The notes under the pieces: generated by a model
Database searches by the model: none
What the model was told of the DNA's origin: nothing
Seen by the model: the letters and a program-made list of their open reading frames with translations, nothing else
Program-made: the position numbers and the translations under genes
Shown here: positions 47,878 through 60,443 of the stretch, piece after piece
Numbering within the stretch: position 1 is the first letter of the stretch
Layout of the letters: every line of letters begins with the position of its first letter
NCBI GenBank assembly: GCA_039654915.1
Contig: CM077594.1
Location: 106,468,893-106,532,892 of the forward strand
Direction: 5' to 3'
Length of the DNA: 64,000 nucleotides
Origin: Aquilaria yunnanensis
Lineage: Eukaryota > Streptophyta > Magnoliopsida > Malvales > Thymelaeaceae

Positions 47878-49238
47878 TACGTACATATATATGTATGTAG
47901 ATGTTTGTACATGTGTGTGAGTTGAGTTGGGGTTTGATATTTGGTTCGTGCGTCCGGGCGGGGGTCTTCTCTTATTTTCGATCTTCGATCTGTTTTAGTT
48001 GAGCTCTTTTTTGTTGTTAAAGTTACGAGTGCTTTCTGGGAGTCGTCGTTTGCTTGTAATGCATGAATTAATAATGTAGATTAATGTATTTTGATTTTCC
48101 ATGCAGTCCTACGCTACGCCGACCCTTTATATATTTTGAGCAAATTAACGCTAATAATGTGTCTTTGTCCAATTTCAATTTGATTGTCACATGCATGTCT
48201 CCTTCACTGGCTCGATCGCCGTTGATTTGCGGTCTTGTAGTGTCATGCATGTTCTCGTAATCAAGTCACAGAGACAAGTTAAGCTAGCTACTTATTTGCA
48301 GACTAGCTAGTTTCAAGATCCTTTTTCTGTGTCCTAGCTTTCTAGCACAAAATGGCATTTGATTCCCATGTGCTTTGTCTGTTCATGGTATTCGATCAGC
48401 TGAATCAGTGTTGGTTGCTTCTTGGTCCTCCAAGCCAGTGTAACAGCCCGCGATCAATCTCCTTGTGACTGGACATGCAGCCTAATTGACATCACCGTAT
48501 AATAGCCTTTCAATGCCCCCCAAGGGAACAACTTATTTCAGGTGCTCCTTAATTTGATTTATCGAAGAACTTAATTTCAGTGCTGGTACATTTAATTAAT
48601 TTGTCGGGTAGAGTGATGGTTACATTGTCCACCGGCCTCCTGTATCGAGTTGGGTCCATAGAGAGATTTTTTAGGCCAACAGACTCACTTTTCCATGTAG
48701 ATTTCTTCATGTCATCGATCTCCATGAAGAGCTGGTTGATCGGTGGGTGGATTGCTACTCCCACCACTGTCACCAATTAAGATTCACACCATCTGCGTCT
48801 CCTCCTTCTGTTAGTTGTCATGGTTTATGTGCGAGAACTGAAGTCGCATACTGGAAAAATCTCACAATCTCATGAAACCTAAACCGATAATACCACGTGG
48901 GAAAAACTTGGCAGCACATGACCAAAACGAGGAAGACTCCTGCTACCTCCGTGTAACAATCTTGTGCCATAAGTTTCGAATTTCAACAAAGCTTGTGTGT
49001 TTAATTGGCCGAGGGGTAGGTCACTTTTAATTTCTTGCATCATCAAGGACATCTATCTTTCAACTTTTATACCTAAATCATCAAGGACATTTGCATGTCC
49101 TTCAACTTTTAATTATATAGTTTAAAAGATAATAAGATAAAATAATAAATAGTGTAACTTTTTTTTTTATTTCTTCAATTTCAAAATGTTCCTGAAGGGA
49201 TAAACGCAACCAAGTAAAAGTTAACAGTGAGATTTTTT
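47878..49238. other. 3' UTR of the oleosin gene followed by intergenic DNA
   Basis: The oleosin 3' UTR probably ends around 48070-48110, where AATAAT-type poly(A) signals occur. After that no coding signal is seen. Confidence 0.45.
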
Positions 49239-50382
49239 GGTAAATGGCACATGGCCTTCCTAAACTAAGATTTATATAGCAGAATCATCTTGAAACTATA
49301 AAATGTCACATCGTTCATCTTATAATTATGAAAATATTATATTATTTGTTCTATTGTTAATTGTAACTCCTAAAATAGACAGAAAAAAAATGTGAAAAAC
49401 TAGTTTTAATCTCTAAAAAACTTTCTATTTGTCTTAAAAACATCAAAACTTTTACATCTTACAATCAAACTACTTTCTCCTAACTGCCCTCCCTCCTATT
49501 AATTTCTATTTCTTATTTTTTTTATCTAGGATCAATTCCAGTTCCCAGCCCATCTCTTCCACTCGTTGGTTGTCCCCTCGCCCTCCCCAACCCATCTCTT
49601 CCCCTTCCCCTCATCGATTGTCCACCATTGTTCACCTACCTCTGCCGTCCTCCTTTCTTTCTCGATCAAGTCCTCCCCTCTTTCTCCTACGAGGTCATCG
49701 ATTTGGTTGCATAATTAGGTTAGATAGAAGAGAAATGGTGACGGAGGAAAAGGGACTAGATTGGAGCTCGATGGGACGTTGTCGAAGTGCGATGGGTTGA
49801 CAATAGAGGATGTAGTCGGAGTGCAACGAGACGAGATCGAAGCGCATCAGGAGTCAACAAGGAGATTGAGCGTCAAGAGTCGAGGAGGTCAGGCATCAAT
49901 GAGGAGATCAAGTGTCGGCGACTACAACTCTTAGTGCCGTTGCAGCGAACAACAAGGAAAGAGGAGCGAATTGTGGCAACAAAGGAGATAGGCGGCAGAG
50001 ATTGGTTAGGCTGCGGTTGACGGCTGATCCCTCCCGATTCTTCTTCACTGCTTTAATTTTCAAACTGATTGTATTAAATTGATGATTTAAGGTTTTTGCG
50101 GTGATGGGTCAACCCGAGCTACGTGTCTAGTGTCCCATAAAATAATTTGTACGTGTTTTAGAACTGAACTAAAAAATAGCAAAATTTTATAACTCAAATA
50201 AAAGATTTTATTAAGTTTTAGGATTGATTGCATATTTTACCCTTTATTCCATTACTTTTTAATGACAGGACATTATTATAAAAAATTTTTATAATTAGAA
50301 GACAAATGGTGTAATATTTTATAGTTTTAGAACGAATCTACAACATGGTTCTCTTAATTCTAGGACTAAGTGTTATTTACCC
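49239..50382. mobile_element. Foldback TIR element with GC-rich interior (Pack-MULE-like)
   Basis: The left end GGTAAATGGCACATGGCCT and the right end (reverse complement GGTAAATAACACTTAGTCCT) are related. Similarity continues inwards for about 120 bp (for example AACTATAAAATGTCACATCG versus AACTATAAAATATTACACCA). The middle, 49480-50040, is much richer in G+C. It has short plus-strand open frames of arginine/serine-rich low-complexity type without a recognisable domain, and is possibly a captured fragment. No clear 9-bp duplication. Confidence 0.65.
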
Positions 50383-52119
50383 GAAACTATTGCCAATTTG
50401 CCATATAGATTTGGGTCATCTGTTTTCCAATTTCAAATTACCAACGGCCCAATACAGCGAAAGGCACTGCATTTTTGAAAGACTGATGCTCCCACTAACA
50501 TATCTGCATATGAAACACTTGGTTGTCAATTTATGACTATATACCAAGCGGACTGTTGAATTTTTATCACCAATCGTGTTTTGCTATGCCATTTGCCACA
50601 AAAGATATTACAAGACCCTATAAGCAGATTCCTTCCCGCAAGGTTTGTCACTAGGCTTCTGTCAGCAAGATATTATATCATCATTTTGACATCCATGGAG
50701 AGTAGACCAAGTTTTGTTGGCCCAAGTGCAACCAAGAGAGGGGGTGAATTGGTTGGGTTTCAAAAATAAAGCACAAATTGATTCTTGAAACCCCAAACTC
50801 AAATTTAATTTGAAGAACAATGATTAACTCTATTTTACTCAGAAAATGACTACCACAATCCACCTAGAATTTGCTTTGAAAGCTATCTTTAAAGTAGTTT
50901 TGAAAACAAGCAAGTTCAACCAAAACAAGTTGCATAAAACACCCACCAAAGCTCAAATAGGTAGAGAGAAGAAGAAGCTTGGACAAGGGAATTTTTATAG
51001 AGGTTCGAACTCTCCTCTTGAGAGCCTACTCCTCTCCTCAAGCTCACCACTTGAGAGTTTTCTTCTCTACTATGAACCACAATGATACACAATAGTCTTC
51101 ACTTAGGTAGATCCTTCTACCTTCACCTCTCACTAGTTTTGCCAAAGGCTAACTAGAAACCCTTCTAACCTTTTTTCCCTTACAAGGAAATCACTCAACC
51201 ACTCAAGACAAGCTCAACAATTTGTGGTTACAAGGTAAGAACAAAGCAACCAATGCTAGATAAGCCAATGAAAGCACAAACACAAGTTCTTGGCAACTTT
51301 TCTAATTTCTGCTCTTTGATGGATGATTCCTTTTTCTAGTTGCCAAGTTATGTTTACAACTTGTTTCTTAGTGTAAATATACTCTTTAGGAAGCTATTGG
51401 ACCGTTGAAGCCCTGCTGGAAGTGCCTGAAAAGTTTCCTTAAAATCTAGAGAGCCGTTGCTCTGTTTTACGCGAAAATGCAGCTTTCCCAGATTTCGTGT
51501 TAAGTCCTGAGTTTAACAAGTTAAACTCGACTTATCTCTTCAACGGTCAAAAGCAACAGGAGACAACGCATTTAATGTGCGGCAGAGCTATACAGGTGGC
51601 GTCTCCTGATTCGTCTGAGTTTTATTTGAAATCTTGGCTGAAAACACGCCACTTGAAGCATTTGAAAGTAAGCCTTCAGACTTCAACTTAACAGGTTAAG
51701 CCAACTTTTAACGCGTTAACTGATGTTCTCCCAAAAGTCACAGGAATTTGAAACTTCAGATTAAACCAGTTTAACGTATTAAAGTGAAAACCTGGGAGCA
51801 AGTTAAACTTAGGTGAAAGAAACACCTATTAAACTATGACTTTAATAGATTAAACTTGAAACCACTCCAAAACACTTGTCATTTGGAAATCAAAACTTGA
51901 TTCAAACTAGTTTCTTTTCAAAAGCAATTTTTCCTCAATATTCTTAAAACATATTTTTTGAGATAATCACTTAACACACTTGAAAATTAAGCATAAGTTT
52001 AATTAATCTTATTTTGACCAAAGAAGTGAGATTAAAAATATTAACACACATCATTTGTCATCATCAAAATTAAGGTTTTCTTTGGAACAAATCCAACAAG
52101 TTTAATGATAAAAGCCCGC
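50383..52119. other. Non-coding region, probably old repetitive DNA, downstream of APRF1
   Basis: 50715-51720 has the style of dispersed plant repeats (GAGAGGGGGTGAATTGGTTGGG, short direct CTCCTCTTGAGAG / CCACTTGAGAG units at 51014-51060, repeated GTTAAAC/GTTTAAC words at 51510-51860). No domain or long frame. The 3' UTR of APRF1 (minus strand) must lie near its right edge. Confidence 0.35.
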
Positions 52120-54681
52120 TCACAACGGCATTTGCTCCGGTTGTGCTCCCAGTTGGGCATCAAGGGAACCAGACTCAGCTCCAGGGTTTGCATGATTCAC
52201 GTTAGGTATCCAAAATGTCAGAATTGTACTGGCAGCAGCAAACATTACTCGACGAGGAGCCCATTTCAAGCAGGATGCAACGCCTATGTGAAAGTTCCAT
52301 GACGCCACCTGTACCCAGAAAATGAAAGAAGGGCAGTAACTTTCACTACTGAATCACCACTAAAGCCAGTTAAGGTCCCTGCAACATCTTCGTCAACACT
52401 TTACGCTCCTTTTTAGAGTTGATGCACAAGGTTAAGTGAAAAAAAGTCTCACAAGCTATTGGGTTTTGCTTTGCTTGTCTAGGAAGCATGAAATACCTCT
52501 GTTCGCATATTGATGTTCCAGGCATGCAGTGTTCCATCTCCTGAACCTTCAGTGACAAGGCAATACAAGACATATCATTGTCCTCCATGAAGAAAACAAT
52601 CACACAGTGAATAAAATCACTCAACAATCTCACAGTGAAGAAAATAACTCAACATACTCTATTACATACAAATGACGGAGAATGAGACATGCATTACTTT
52701 AGGAAGGGCTTTGCTGTTACAAGTTTCTATATCTAGTATATAGTCCGCAATTACTAGAGAAAATTTTTGAGAAAATCAGAAGTCCACTTTCCCCAAACCT
52801 AGACTTACCTGACAGGACATACTGGCCATCCGGGGTAAAAGTTGCCTCTATGTTTGTATTGGAAGAGGGTTCCAGACTAAATCCACAGCGCTGCATGAGG
52901 AAAAGACATATTACTCACCGATGTGTGTAACCCTCTGAATTCTAAAACCCAACAAAAAAAAAAAAAAAACAAGACTTAAAAGTTCCCTTGTCACAGTACA
53001 AATTGAAGAGGCAGTTAACCAGCTTAAATCTATGACAGCCTCCAACCAAACCTCTTGGACCCTTGTAGTTACCTTTTCTCCCCCATATGCATCAAGAACA
53101 TAGACATTGTTATTTGTGGTTGTTAATAGCATTGACTTGCCATCATTGCTGAATTTGATATCCCAAACCTCGGCAGTGTCTCCACCAACTAAAAAGGTGT
53201 CAAATGGACCCTACAAGCCTTAGAAGATCAGTTAAAATCATGAAATTAGCATTGACATGACCCAAATTCATGCTTTATGAGCCCCAACCTTGTCATAGGA
53301 TCGTGAATCAAATAACTTGATTGCACCACCTTCCATTGCCACAGCAAAGACTAGCCCTTGTTGATCGTAAGCAACAGTAGGTCTACCACGAAGATGTAAA
53401 ATTCCCTAACAATTAAAAAAGCAAATATTGCAATTGGAGTGTGGACAATAGGAGACAGAAGTACAATTACATAAGCAAGCACCACAGAAACCAATGTTAA
53501 TGATCATATCTCGAAACCACTAAGTCATAACTGAAATCTGGAAGCTAAAACTTCATATGCTTCTAAAACAGAAATCCCTCTCATTACCACTCAACTTAGT
53601 TCACTTGCTCCTACTGTTCAATTTGTCACCTCTTCCCATGTATCTCCACACTTTTGACGATTGGGCATGAATGAATTAAGAAATCACCATTGATTGATTA
53701 CTTCTCCAGTACTATAGAACACTTCCCAAAGAAATTAAGTGAAAGCAAGAAAAAACCTGGCATGCATTCACTCGGAGATCCCAGATTCTCACAGTATGAT
53801 CAAGAGAGCCCGACATGAAGCTGTCATTCACTGGCGACATACATAGAGAAACAATTCTACAGGCAAATATTGGGGAAGAAATTAGCATTACAGCACAGGA
53901 AGAGTATGTAAAGTTTAAAAAGCAACAACCCCTTGTGCAGTGGCACAATCAGAAGATACTCAAACCTTTCCTTATGTCCCTTGAAGTACCGCAGGCACCG
54001 ATTATCATACATCGAAAGATATCGGAGGGATTCTGGTGGGAGCAATAGAAACCATGACGAGCGATTACAAAACCCCTCTAGGGAAATCAACAAATTCAAA
54101 TCCTTGCTGGAAATTCTCATGTTAAGCAAGAAACCCACCTCCAGTAGAATTCAAATTGTACCTAGAGGAGCATATAACAGAGCTTGGATGGTGGGTAAAG
54201 CACACACGATCAGCACCATGCTTCTTGTGATACGTAGTCTTCAACAATCTAAGTATTGAAGCACGCGATTAGAGAAAAATAAACAAACCCATAAAATGGA
54301 AAAAGAAAAGAGTGAAGAGTAGAGGAACTGACTTAGCATTGACGATGTCATAGAGGCGAACCGAATCATCCTCACTGGCCGTGATTAATAGATCGTCTTT
54401 TCGATGAAAATCAAGTGAATTTATCTTCCCTCCCTAAAATTACTTAAAGATGAAGAATCAATTGCTGGCTGCAGCGACTAGTTTCAATCTCGAAAAAGAA
54501 TTTCATAAGCACGAATCCGAGAATTACAGAATGCTTGAAAATATTCGCTACCCAAGTCTTTGCAAGAAATTACGACGATAAAAACAGGGGAGTGAAATAT
54601 TACGAAGTCTGAGAAAACTGCACCAATGGCCATGCTGCGCACTGTCTCGTCGTCGAGCTCTGTGAGCGACGTCGCCACCAT
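52120..54681 (-). CDS. APRF1: WD40-repeat protein APRF1 (Swd2/WDR82 orthologue), ten exons
   Basis: Exons on the minus strand: 54604-54681, 54333-54433, 54139-54248, 53966-54032, 53757-53856, 53289-53405, 53073-53210, 52809-52890, 52497-52546, 52120-52308. All introns are GT-AG. The parts join in frame to 1,032 nt (343 residues plus stop). The protein opens [20 protein letters not shown]. It shows WD-repeat signatures such as [59 protein letters not shown] and [11 protein letters not shown]. This layout and sequence are those of plant ANTHESIS PROMOTING FACTOR 1, the counterpart of yeast Swd2 and animal WDR82. Swd2/WDR82 serves COMPASS-type H3K4 methyltransferases and the 3'-end processing/phosphatase machinery; in Arabidopsis the gene promotes flowering. 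Family role is knowledge; orthology here is inferred. No breaks were seen, so the gene looks intact. Confidence 0.95.
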
Positions 54682-56419
54682 TTCTTTCTGGTTTTTTGAA
54701 GGAAGGGTTCGGCGGATGAATCCAGTCCTGGCAGCAGTAGTATCACTATCAGCACAGCAGAGTGAACTCGATTTGAAAGGTTTGGGTCTATGACACTTTT
54801 TCTCCTAAGGTTCGGTTTTTATTGCATTTGTATCACTGAAGTTTGTAAAATCTAGAAGAATGTTTTAGTCAAAGGACCGGGACTGTCTCCTTTCCGTTAA
54901 CTAATATGGGTCACACTTCAAAGTAGTAACATTCAGAGCATTACACAATCTCAAGTCATTTATCCTCATTACATCAACAAGAGTCAAATTACTAATAATG
55001 TCCGGGCACTTCTAAAAGATAGTAGTGTCATTTCCTTTAGAGGTTGATCCCTCTTGAGGCTTGAATCCTTTTAGTAGATATTCTATCCTTCTTATAAAGA
55101 ATAATTAATTTCTACGGATTTTGAGATTAAGATATGTGTAGTTGATGATACGTTTTTTTATGTTTGTCTTTAAAACTAAAATTTTAAAAGAGTTCTTTTT
55201 TTGGTATGTGTAGTATGAGTGTAAATGATTATTAAAGAAAGAAAAAATTTCTTTGGAATTTTGTGTAGTGAATGTTTTAATAAAAAAGATTCCTTTTTTG
55301 ATTGTATATAGTGAGAGTTTAAATAAGGTTAATAAGATAAATTAAATATTAAAAACATTCCAAAAAAGAAAACACTTAATTCTTTTTTGAATGACTAAAA
55401 AAAATACATTTCATCATTTTTTAAATGGAGAGAGTAGTCAACAAATTTATTCTTTTAAGAGTGAATAAATATTTTTAAATTTAGAAGGCATATAAAGGGC
55501 ATGAATGCTAAAGCCATTATCTTCCAAAGTCTATCAATGTAGCATCTTATAACTTAACCGCATGATAGTAAATGCTTATTTTTTTTCGAAATATAGTAAA
55601 AACTTCTTATTCCAAGAAAGGAAGGGAGAAAAGAAGAGGACTTCTAAGGAACGTTTAAACTTTAGAGATTGAGTGAAGATGAAAGTGCTTATCTTATTTA
55701 TTCTTTTTTCATGTGTGTCGCAAAAAAGTGATACAAACAATATAGGACAGAACAATAACGAGTTTATTTTGCATTAATTTTAATGTATTATACTACATTA
55801 CTTTTATATAAAATGATTATTTATTTCATAAAAGAAAGTGATTATTTGTAAAAATTATTAATTCATTTGAACCGTGTAAAAAGTAATTTTTACAATTTTT
55901 TTTTGTGAAAATTAAATATTTTTCTATTTTTTTTCTCTTTTTCTAGGTCGGTTAAATTAAAAAATAAATAAATATAATTATTTTAGACTTCTTTAAATGG
56001 GCAATAATCACTTTAGATAAAAAATAATAATGCATAATAATACATTAAAATTAATATAAAACCAACTAGCACATAGTGAGCCTACTAGCTTTGTCATTAA
56101 GGGAAAGCAATAACAGAGTCTATTTTATTGCGTGTTTCAAAAAAAAAAATATATGGCTGCATATGCGGCAAGTCATATCTGTTACATTCATCCCCTTTTT
56201 AATTTACATTCTGCCATATGATATCTTGCGAAAACAAAGAGAAAGCTATACACCTATACGCGATGAAATCCCTACCTCATCTACCGTATCCAGTATCCAC
56301 TCGCCAACTAGCTAGGATCAGTGTCGCATCTCCCAACAATCTCCTAAACAGCCATTTCCACATTTGGGGGGAAGAACATGAAAGTAGAAAGTATGTTCCT
56401 CAGAATCCACACACCACCG
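54682..56419. other. APRF1 5' region and AT-rich intergenic DNA
   Basis: 54682-54800 should hold the APRF1 5' UTR and core promoter (read on the minus strand). 55000-56050 is AT-rich with no gene. 56050-56400 probably contains the 3' UTR of the glycosyltransferase gene. Confidence 0.45.
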
Positions 56420-59400
56420 CTAAGACCTTTCCATTCGCCGTGCTTCATTATGCGCTCCCAGAACAGACTGTTGAAGGAAACATGAAGCATAAGAACAGTG
56501 CTCCTTTATTAACGTTTTGGTCACATTACAACACAGAAGCAAATGGCATCATCATCAAGACAAGCTTACCAGGTTAAGAAGCCGTATAGCAGCTGGTCTG
56601 GTGAATTTTCTGGCAAATAGGAAGCAAGGGGATGGACCCCCCTTGCTGCTACACCATTCTTTTCTGTATTCAGTCTCATAATAGATGTTATCAATTCCCT
56701 GCAAAAATGAAACCGTATATTGCCTTCTCCCATCACTGTATTGTATGACTAATTCCAGTTCTAAGACCAAGTATGGCACTTCCTTGATATTAGTTAGATA
56801 CCTTTATTTCGATTTAAATGTTTTGAAATCCTAGGACTGGAGACCAAATACATTATAGCAAGTTCTGACAATAACCTTTTTTTATTAGCATTTCCAATAT
56901 TCTGCCTATTTGATTTTCTTGGAACCAATGAAAATACTCCCTACAGGCCATAAAATTTTTCATGTTTCCTTTTTTTTTTTTGTAAAAATAAAGATGTTGT
57001 GTCACATAAGCATATGAGGCATGTTTTTCCAAGGTTATCCTTTACTACATAGCATAATTACAACAGATGGAGCATATGGGCCTTACATCATGGGAAACGT
57101 AAATTTGGGAAATGTACGGATTGGGAAAAGTAACATGTTGAAGACACAAAAATTAGAAGTGTGACAAATGTTATTGGACAAAGAGAGTATATGCAAACAA
57201 GAAAAAGCAAAAGAAATAAGATACACATTGAGAAATGAAAAACAAAAAGTTGAGGAATCATTAACTGCCATGACTTGTTTTAGAACCAAACTCAGAGAAG
57301 ATAAAGGCAGTAAGTACCTTTATAGATTTGATGAGCCCCGGCAAGGCATCAGAATACTTATAAGTCACAGGATGCCACCCACGGCGTTCACGGTCCTTAG
57401 ATGATGAAAGATCCCATGCAGAATAAGTTAATGATCTCCTTGTGATTTCTGCTTCAAGGCCTTCTTGCTGGTTTGGAATAGTGGAAATATTACACAACAA
57501 TACTGCTTTATTTAATATCATTAAAGAAACTTCTATAGGATTCTTACAGCCAGCAGAGTCTGAACATAATGTTCATCAGGTATACAGTTGTGTTCCTTGG
57601 CTGGATCAACAGGCTGCATAGTTTCCAGAAACAATCTATTTACTTCCATTGTTACTTGAAATTTTCTTCATCTAATTGTTACAAATTTCATATCCAGAAC
57701 ATCTTACAGTAGAACTCAATATGCCAACCATTTTAAAGAGTTGAAGGATTACTTACAAAGGGCTGATCTCGCCAAAACTCTGGTAACGATCTCCTCTGCA
57801 GGATCATGAATAGCGAGTGCATTAGGTAAGAAGAGTAAGGGACAACTTAAATAATTGGCAAGCCCGAAAATTATTAGTCAATGAATATTCAGATAGTCCT
57901 AATTATGAGAACAATTCTCTGCCGCATCATTCCAATGTTTCAAATTACAGCACAAGCAAGCTGGTAAAGCTAGAATCATATCTTTCGGAGGATACACCAT
58001 GCCAGCTTTTACTAGAAATATCACCGTACATCTTCACTCCCATCTCCCATGTGTGACCAAGAACAATATACGATAAACTACCGATAATAAATTGGTATAT
58101 CTGTTATGCCCTAAAATGACAGCTATAGATCTAATCCCGAGAACTAAGGGATCAGAAACAAAAAGAACAAAACAACTTGCCTTGCAATGTTGTTGGAACA
58201 TGGGAAATACAGTACTGTCATTCACAACAACTTCAGCATGCTTTCTGGTCAGAACAACCCACTGCAGAAATGCAAACAATATAACAAATTCAGAAAATTC
58301 ATTTGCAGTCTGTAATGTCAATCTCACAACAGTAATTTTTTTTAAACACCAGGAGAATATCTAAAAAACAAGTTAAACTTGACCTGAGAACCTTTCCGCC
58401 AATTCTGGACAGGAATAACAGGATGCATCTTTGGGTTGTAGCGTCCTTCCTTTGTATCAGCAAAGCTGCTCAGGCCATGAAAGCCACACATAAACAAGCA
58501 GGTAAAATTCATTCATGCATCAGACTTTTAATTGATTCATGCAGAAGTAAATAAAAAACAGTAAGCGAAAATTGTTGTGCTACTTCCCACATGACTATAA
58601 CTTAGCATGGTAGGGAAGAGGAAAAAAATTACTACACACACAGGTATGCTTACAAAAGCTAGATATCATCCTTCCACTAGAAAATTTTGGTAATTTTAGA
58701 AGATTTTCAAACAAATATTATGAATCAGCTTATTGAGTGAAAATGGATGTACTGGAGAGCTGCATAGCTGAGCATTTACAAGTGTTGGATAAGCAGAGGT
58801 AAAAGGTTCGAATCATTATTGGAATGTAGAATTTGTTTAAAATAACAATAATAATAGGACATAAGCAACTGATCGTTAATGATTCAGTTAAAATAAAATT
58901 AAAAATTACAGCTTTGCTCTTCTTGCTTTTGTCACCGTTATTATAGTCACAGAAAACACCCATATTGCTGTTTAAACCTCATGTAGAGCTGTTAAGTATC
59001 CTAAACAACTAGTAAAATAGAACTGATGTGTCCTGGGTAACTAACCTGTCAACAAAACTGCTTCGAGATGACATGATATAGTCATATGTGTAACTGAAAT
59101 TGTAAAGGGGTATGCAGCTGAGAAGAAATCAAGTAACTGAAACAATGTTAGATAACAAAACCACCACACGATGCATGCGTAGGGCACAAGAACAATATAT
59201 AGACAAATAATCGATCACTCAATCAACTCTCACCTGTCTGAGAGGAAAACAAAGCGCTCATTAAAATGATCTGTCAATGCATGCCTAAGCAATATACGCT
59301 CTGCCTCTATCATTGTTGCCTCTCCCCAATCTACCTGAAAGAGAACCAATGAAATGAAGAAACATAATACCAAACAACCAGCTATTGAGGATTAAATTCA

Positions 59401-60443
59401 CTCAACCAAAAGCTGTTCTGAGCCATAGATAAGGAGGGATAATTTAAAAGAAAATAATCTCAACCTGTTTGTGTTTCAGTAAAACCTCTCTCAATTATAA
59501 ACTGGGCATCGAGGATCAGATTTACCTTAAACACAAATGTCCATTAATGCATTTGTCACAGTCATGACATTCAAGGTTGTGGAGAAGAGATTCCTTGCAT
59601 GCAAGATCTCACTAAAACAAATATCTAGAACCTTTTTGCCACTGGAAAAGGTCCACATACTTGCCCAGAAGCAGTTGCAGCAATTAAGGTAATAGTAGCA
59701 GGTGAAGGGCTACTTTAGAATCTAATTTTATATAATTTTGATGTCTAAACGATTAGCAAATGGAAGAAAGCCACATAAACATATGTATTGATTTGCCAGA
59801 CAGCCTTCTGGCCCTCGTCAGGAGTGTACATTTCATTTTAAGTCAATTTTCAAATATCTAAGCTACAATTTAGATGCTAAACATCAGAGTCTGAAAACCA
59901 ACCTGTATACTGTCATTAACTTGACGATTTACAAAATGTACAGATCTCGTGTTTGCCTTGTTGAAAAGAAACCCAGGCCTAGAGTGAACATATATGGAAA
60001 ACCTGCTCTCCTCTCCCTGCAAAATACTGCCACGATCAATGCATAATGCTCAGGCGTAATTAGTGGACTCTCTCAGTACAAAATTTATCACCAATTAGGA
60101 CAAACCTAAAACAGCTCCGAACTATATCATGAAAAATAAGACCAGTATCACTTGTTCAGTCAGCTTGGAAAATAAAAAATGATAAGAAAAACGCCATTAG
60201 CAGTACCTTGAAGAACGCATCCCAGACCAAATCAAGAGGAAGCCGATTCCGGGCGATGAAAAGAAATGCTATTTTAGGCTGCTGAACAAAACGGTGCCGC
60301 AGAGCTGAGAGCGACACAGCTCTCGAGTATTGCGTCTCCATCAACGCCAGGCTAACGATGCAGAACGCGGCCAGCAGAACCACCAACACCTTCCTCTCCC
60401 ATCTGAACTGCGATTTCTGCTGCGCCGCCGCCTTCCGCTTCAT
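56420..60443 (-). CDS. GT14 core-2/I-branching-type glycosyltransferase, type II membrane protein, 11 exons
   Basis: Exons (minus strand): 60207-60443, 59903-60016, 59234-59334, 59046-59117, 58384-58465, 58181-58261, 57757-57795, 57548-57613, 57318-57467, 56570-56698, 56420-56467. They join in frame to 372 residues. A cytoplasmic basic start (MKRKAAAQQK) is followed by one membrane anchor (residues about 19-34), then the Branch domain from QQPKIAFLFIARNRLPL. Landmarks are FSIYVHSRPGF, VDWGEATMIEAERILLRHAL, FVFLSDSCIPLYNF, FVDSFADTKEGRYN, WRKGSQWVVLTRKHAEVVV, CIPDEHYVQTLLA and SPCFLFARKF. The family acts in the Golgi as putative sugar transferases on glycans or cell-wall proteins; the substrate is unknown. 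The last exon is uncertain: without splicing at 56569 the frame ends after VSLS at 56555 (361 residues). Intron 6 uses a GC donor. Confidence 0.93.
58765..58815 (+). other. tRNA-like A-box/B-box pair inside an intron (possible SINE relic)
   Basis: TAGCTGAGCAT at 58765-58775 resembles a Pol III A box, and GGTTCGAATCA at 58805-58815 resembles a B box (GGTTCGANNCC). The spacing of about 40 bp is close to that in tRNAs and tRNA-derived SINEs. It lies in the intron between exons 4 and 5 of the glycosyltransferase gene. A full cloverleaf is not evident. Confidence 0.3.

Noticed and set aside
47386..47886. 166-codon minus-strand open frame opposite the oleosin
   Set aside because: His/Arg/Pro-rich antisense shadow; the plus strand has the oleosin proline knot and a promoter.
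51001..51030. GGTTCGAAC word as a tRNA T-loop
   Set aside because: No A box or acceptor stem at tRNA distance; part of a CTCTTGAGAG repeat stretch.
53815..54259. Plus-strand open frames of 77 and 108 codons
   Set aside because: They overlap exons and introns of APRF1 on the other strand and have no domain.
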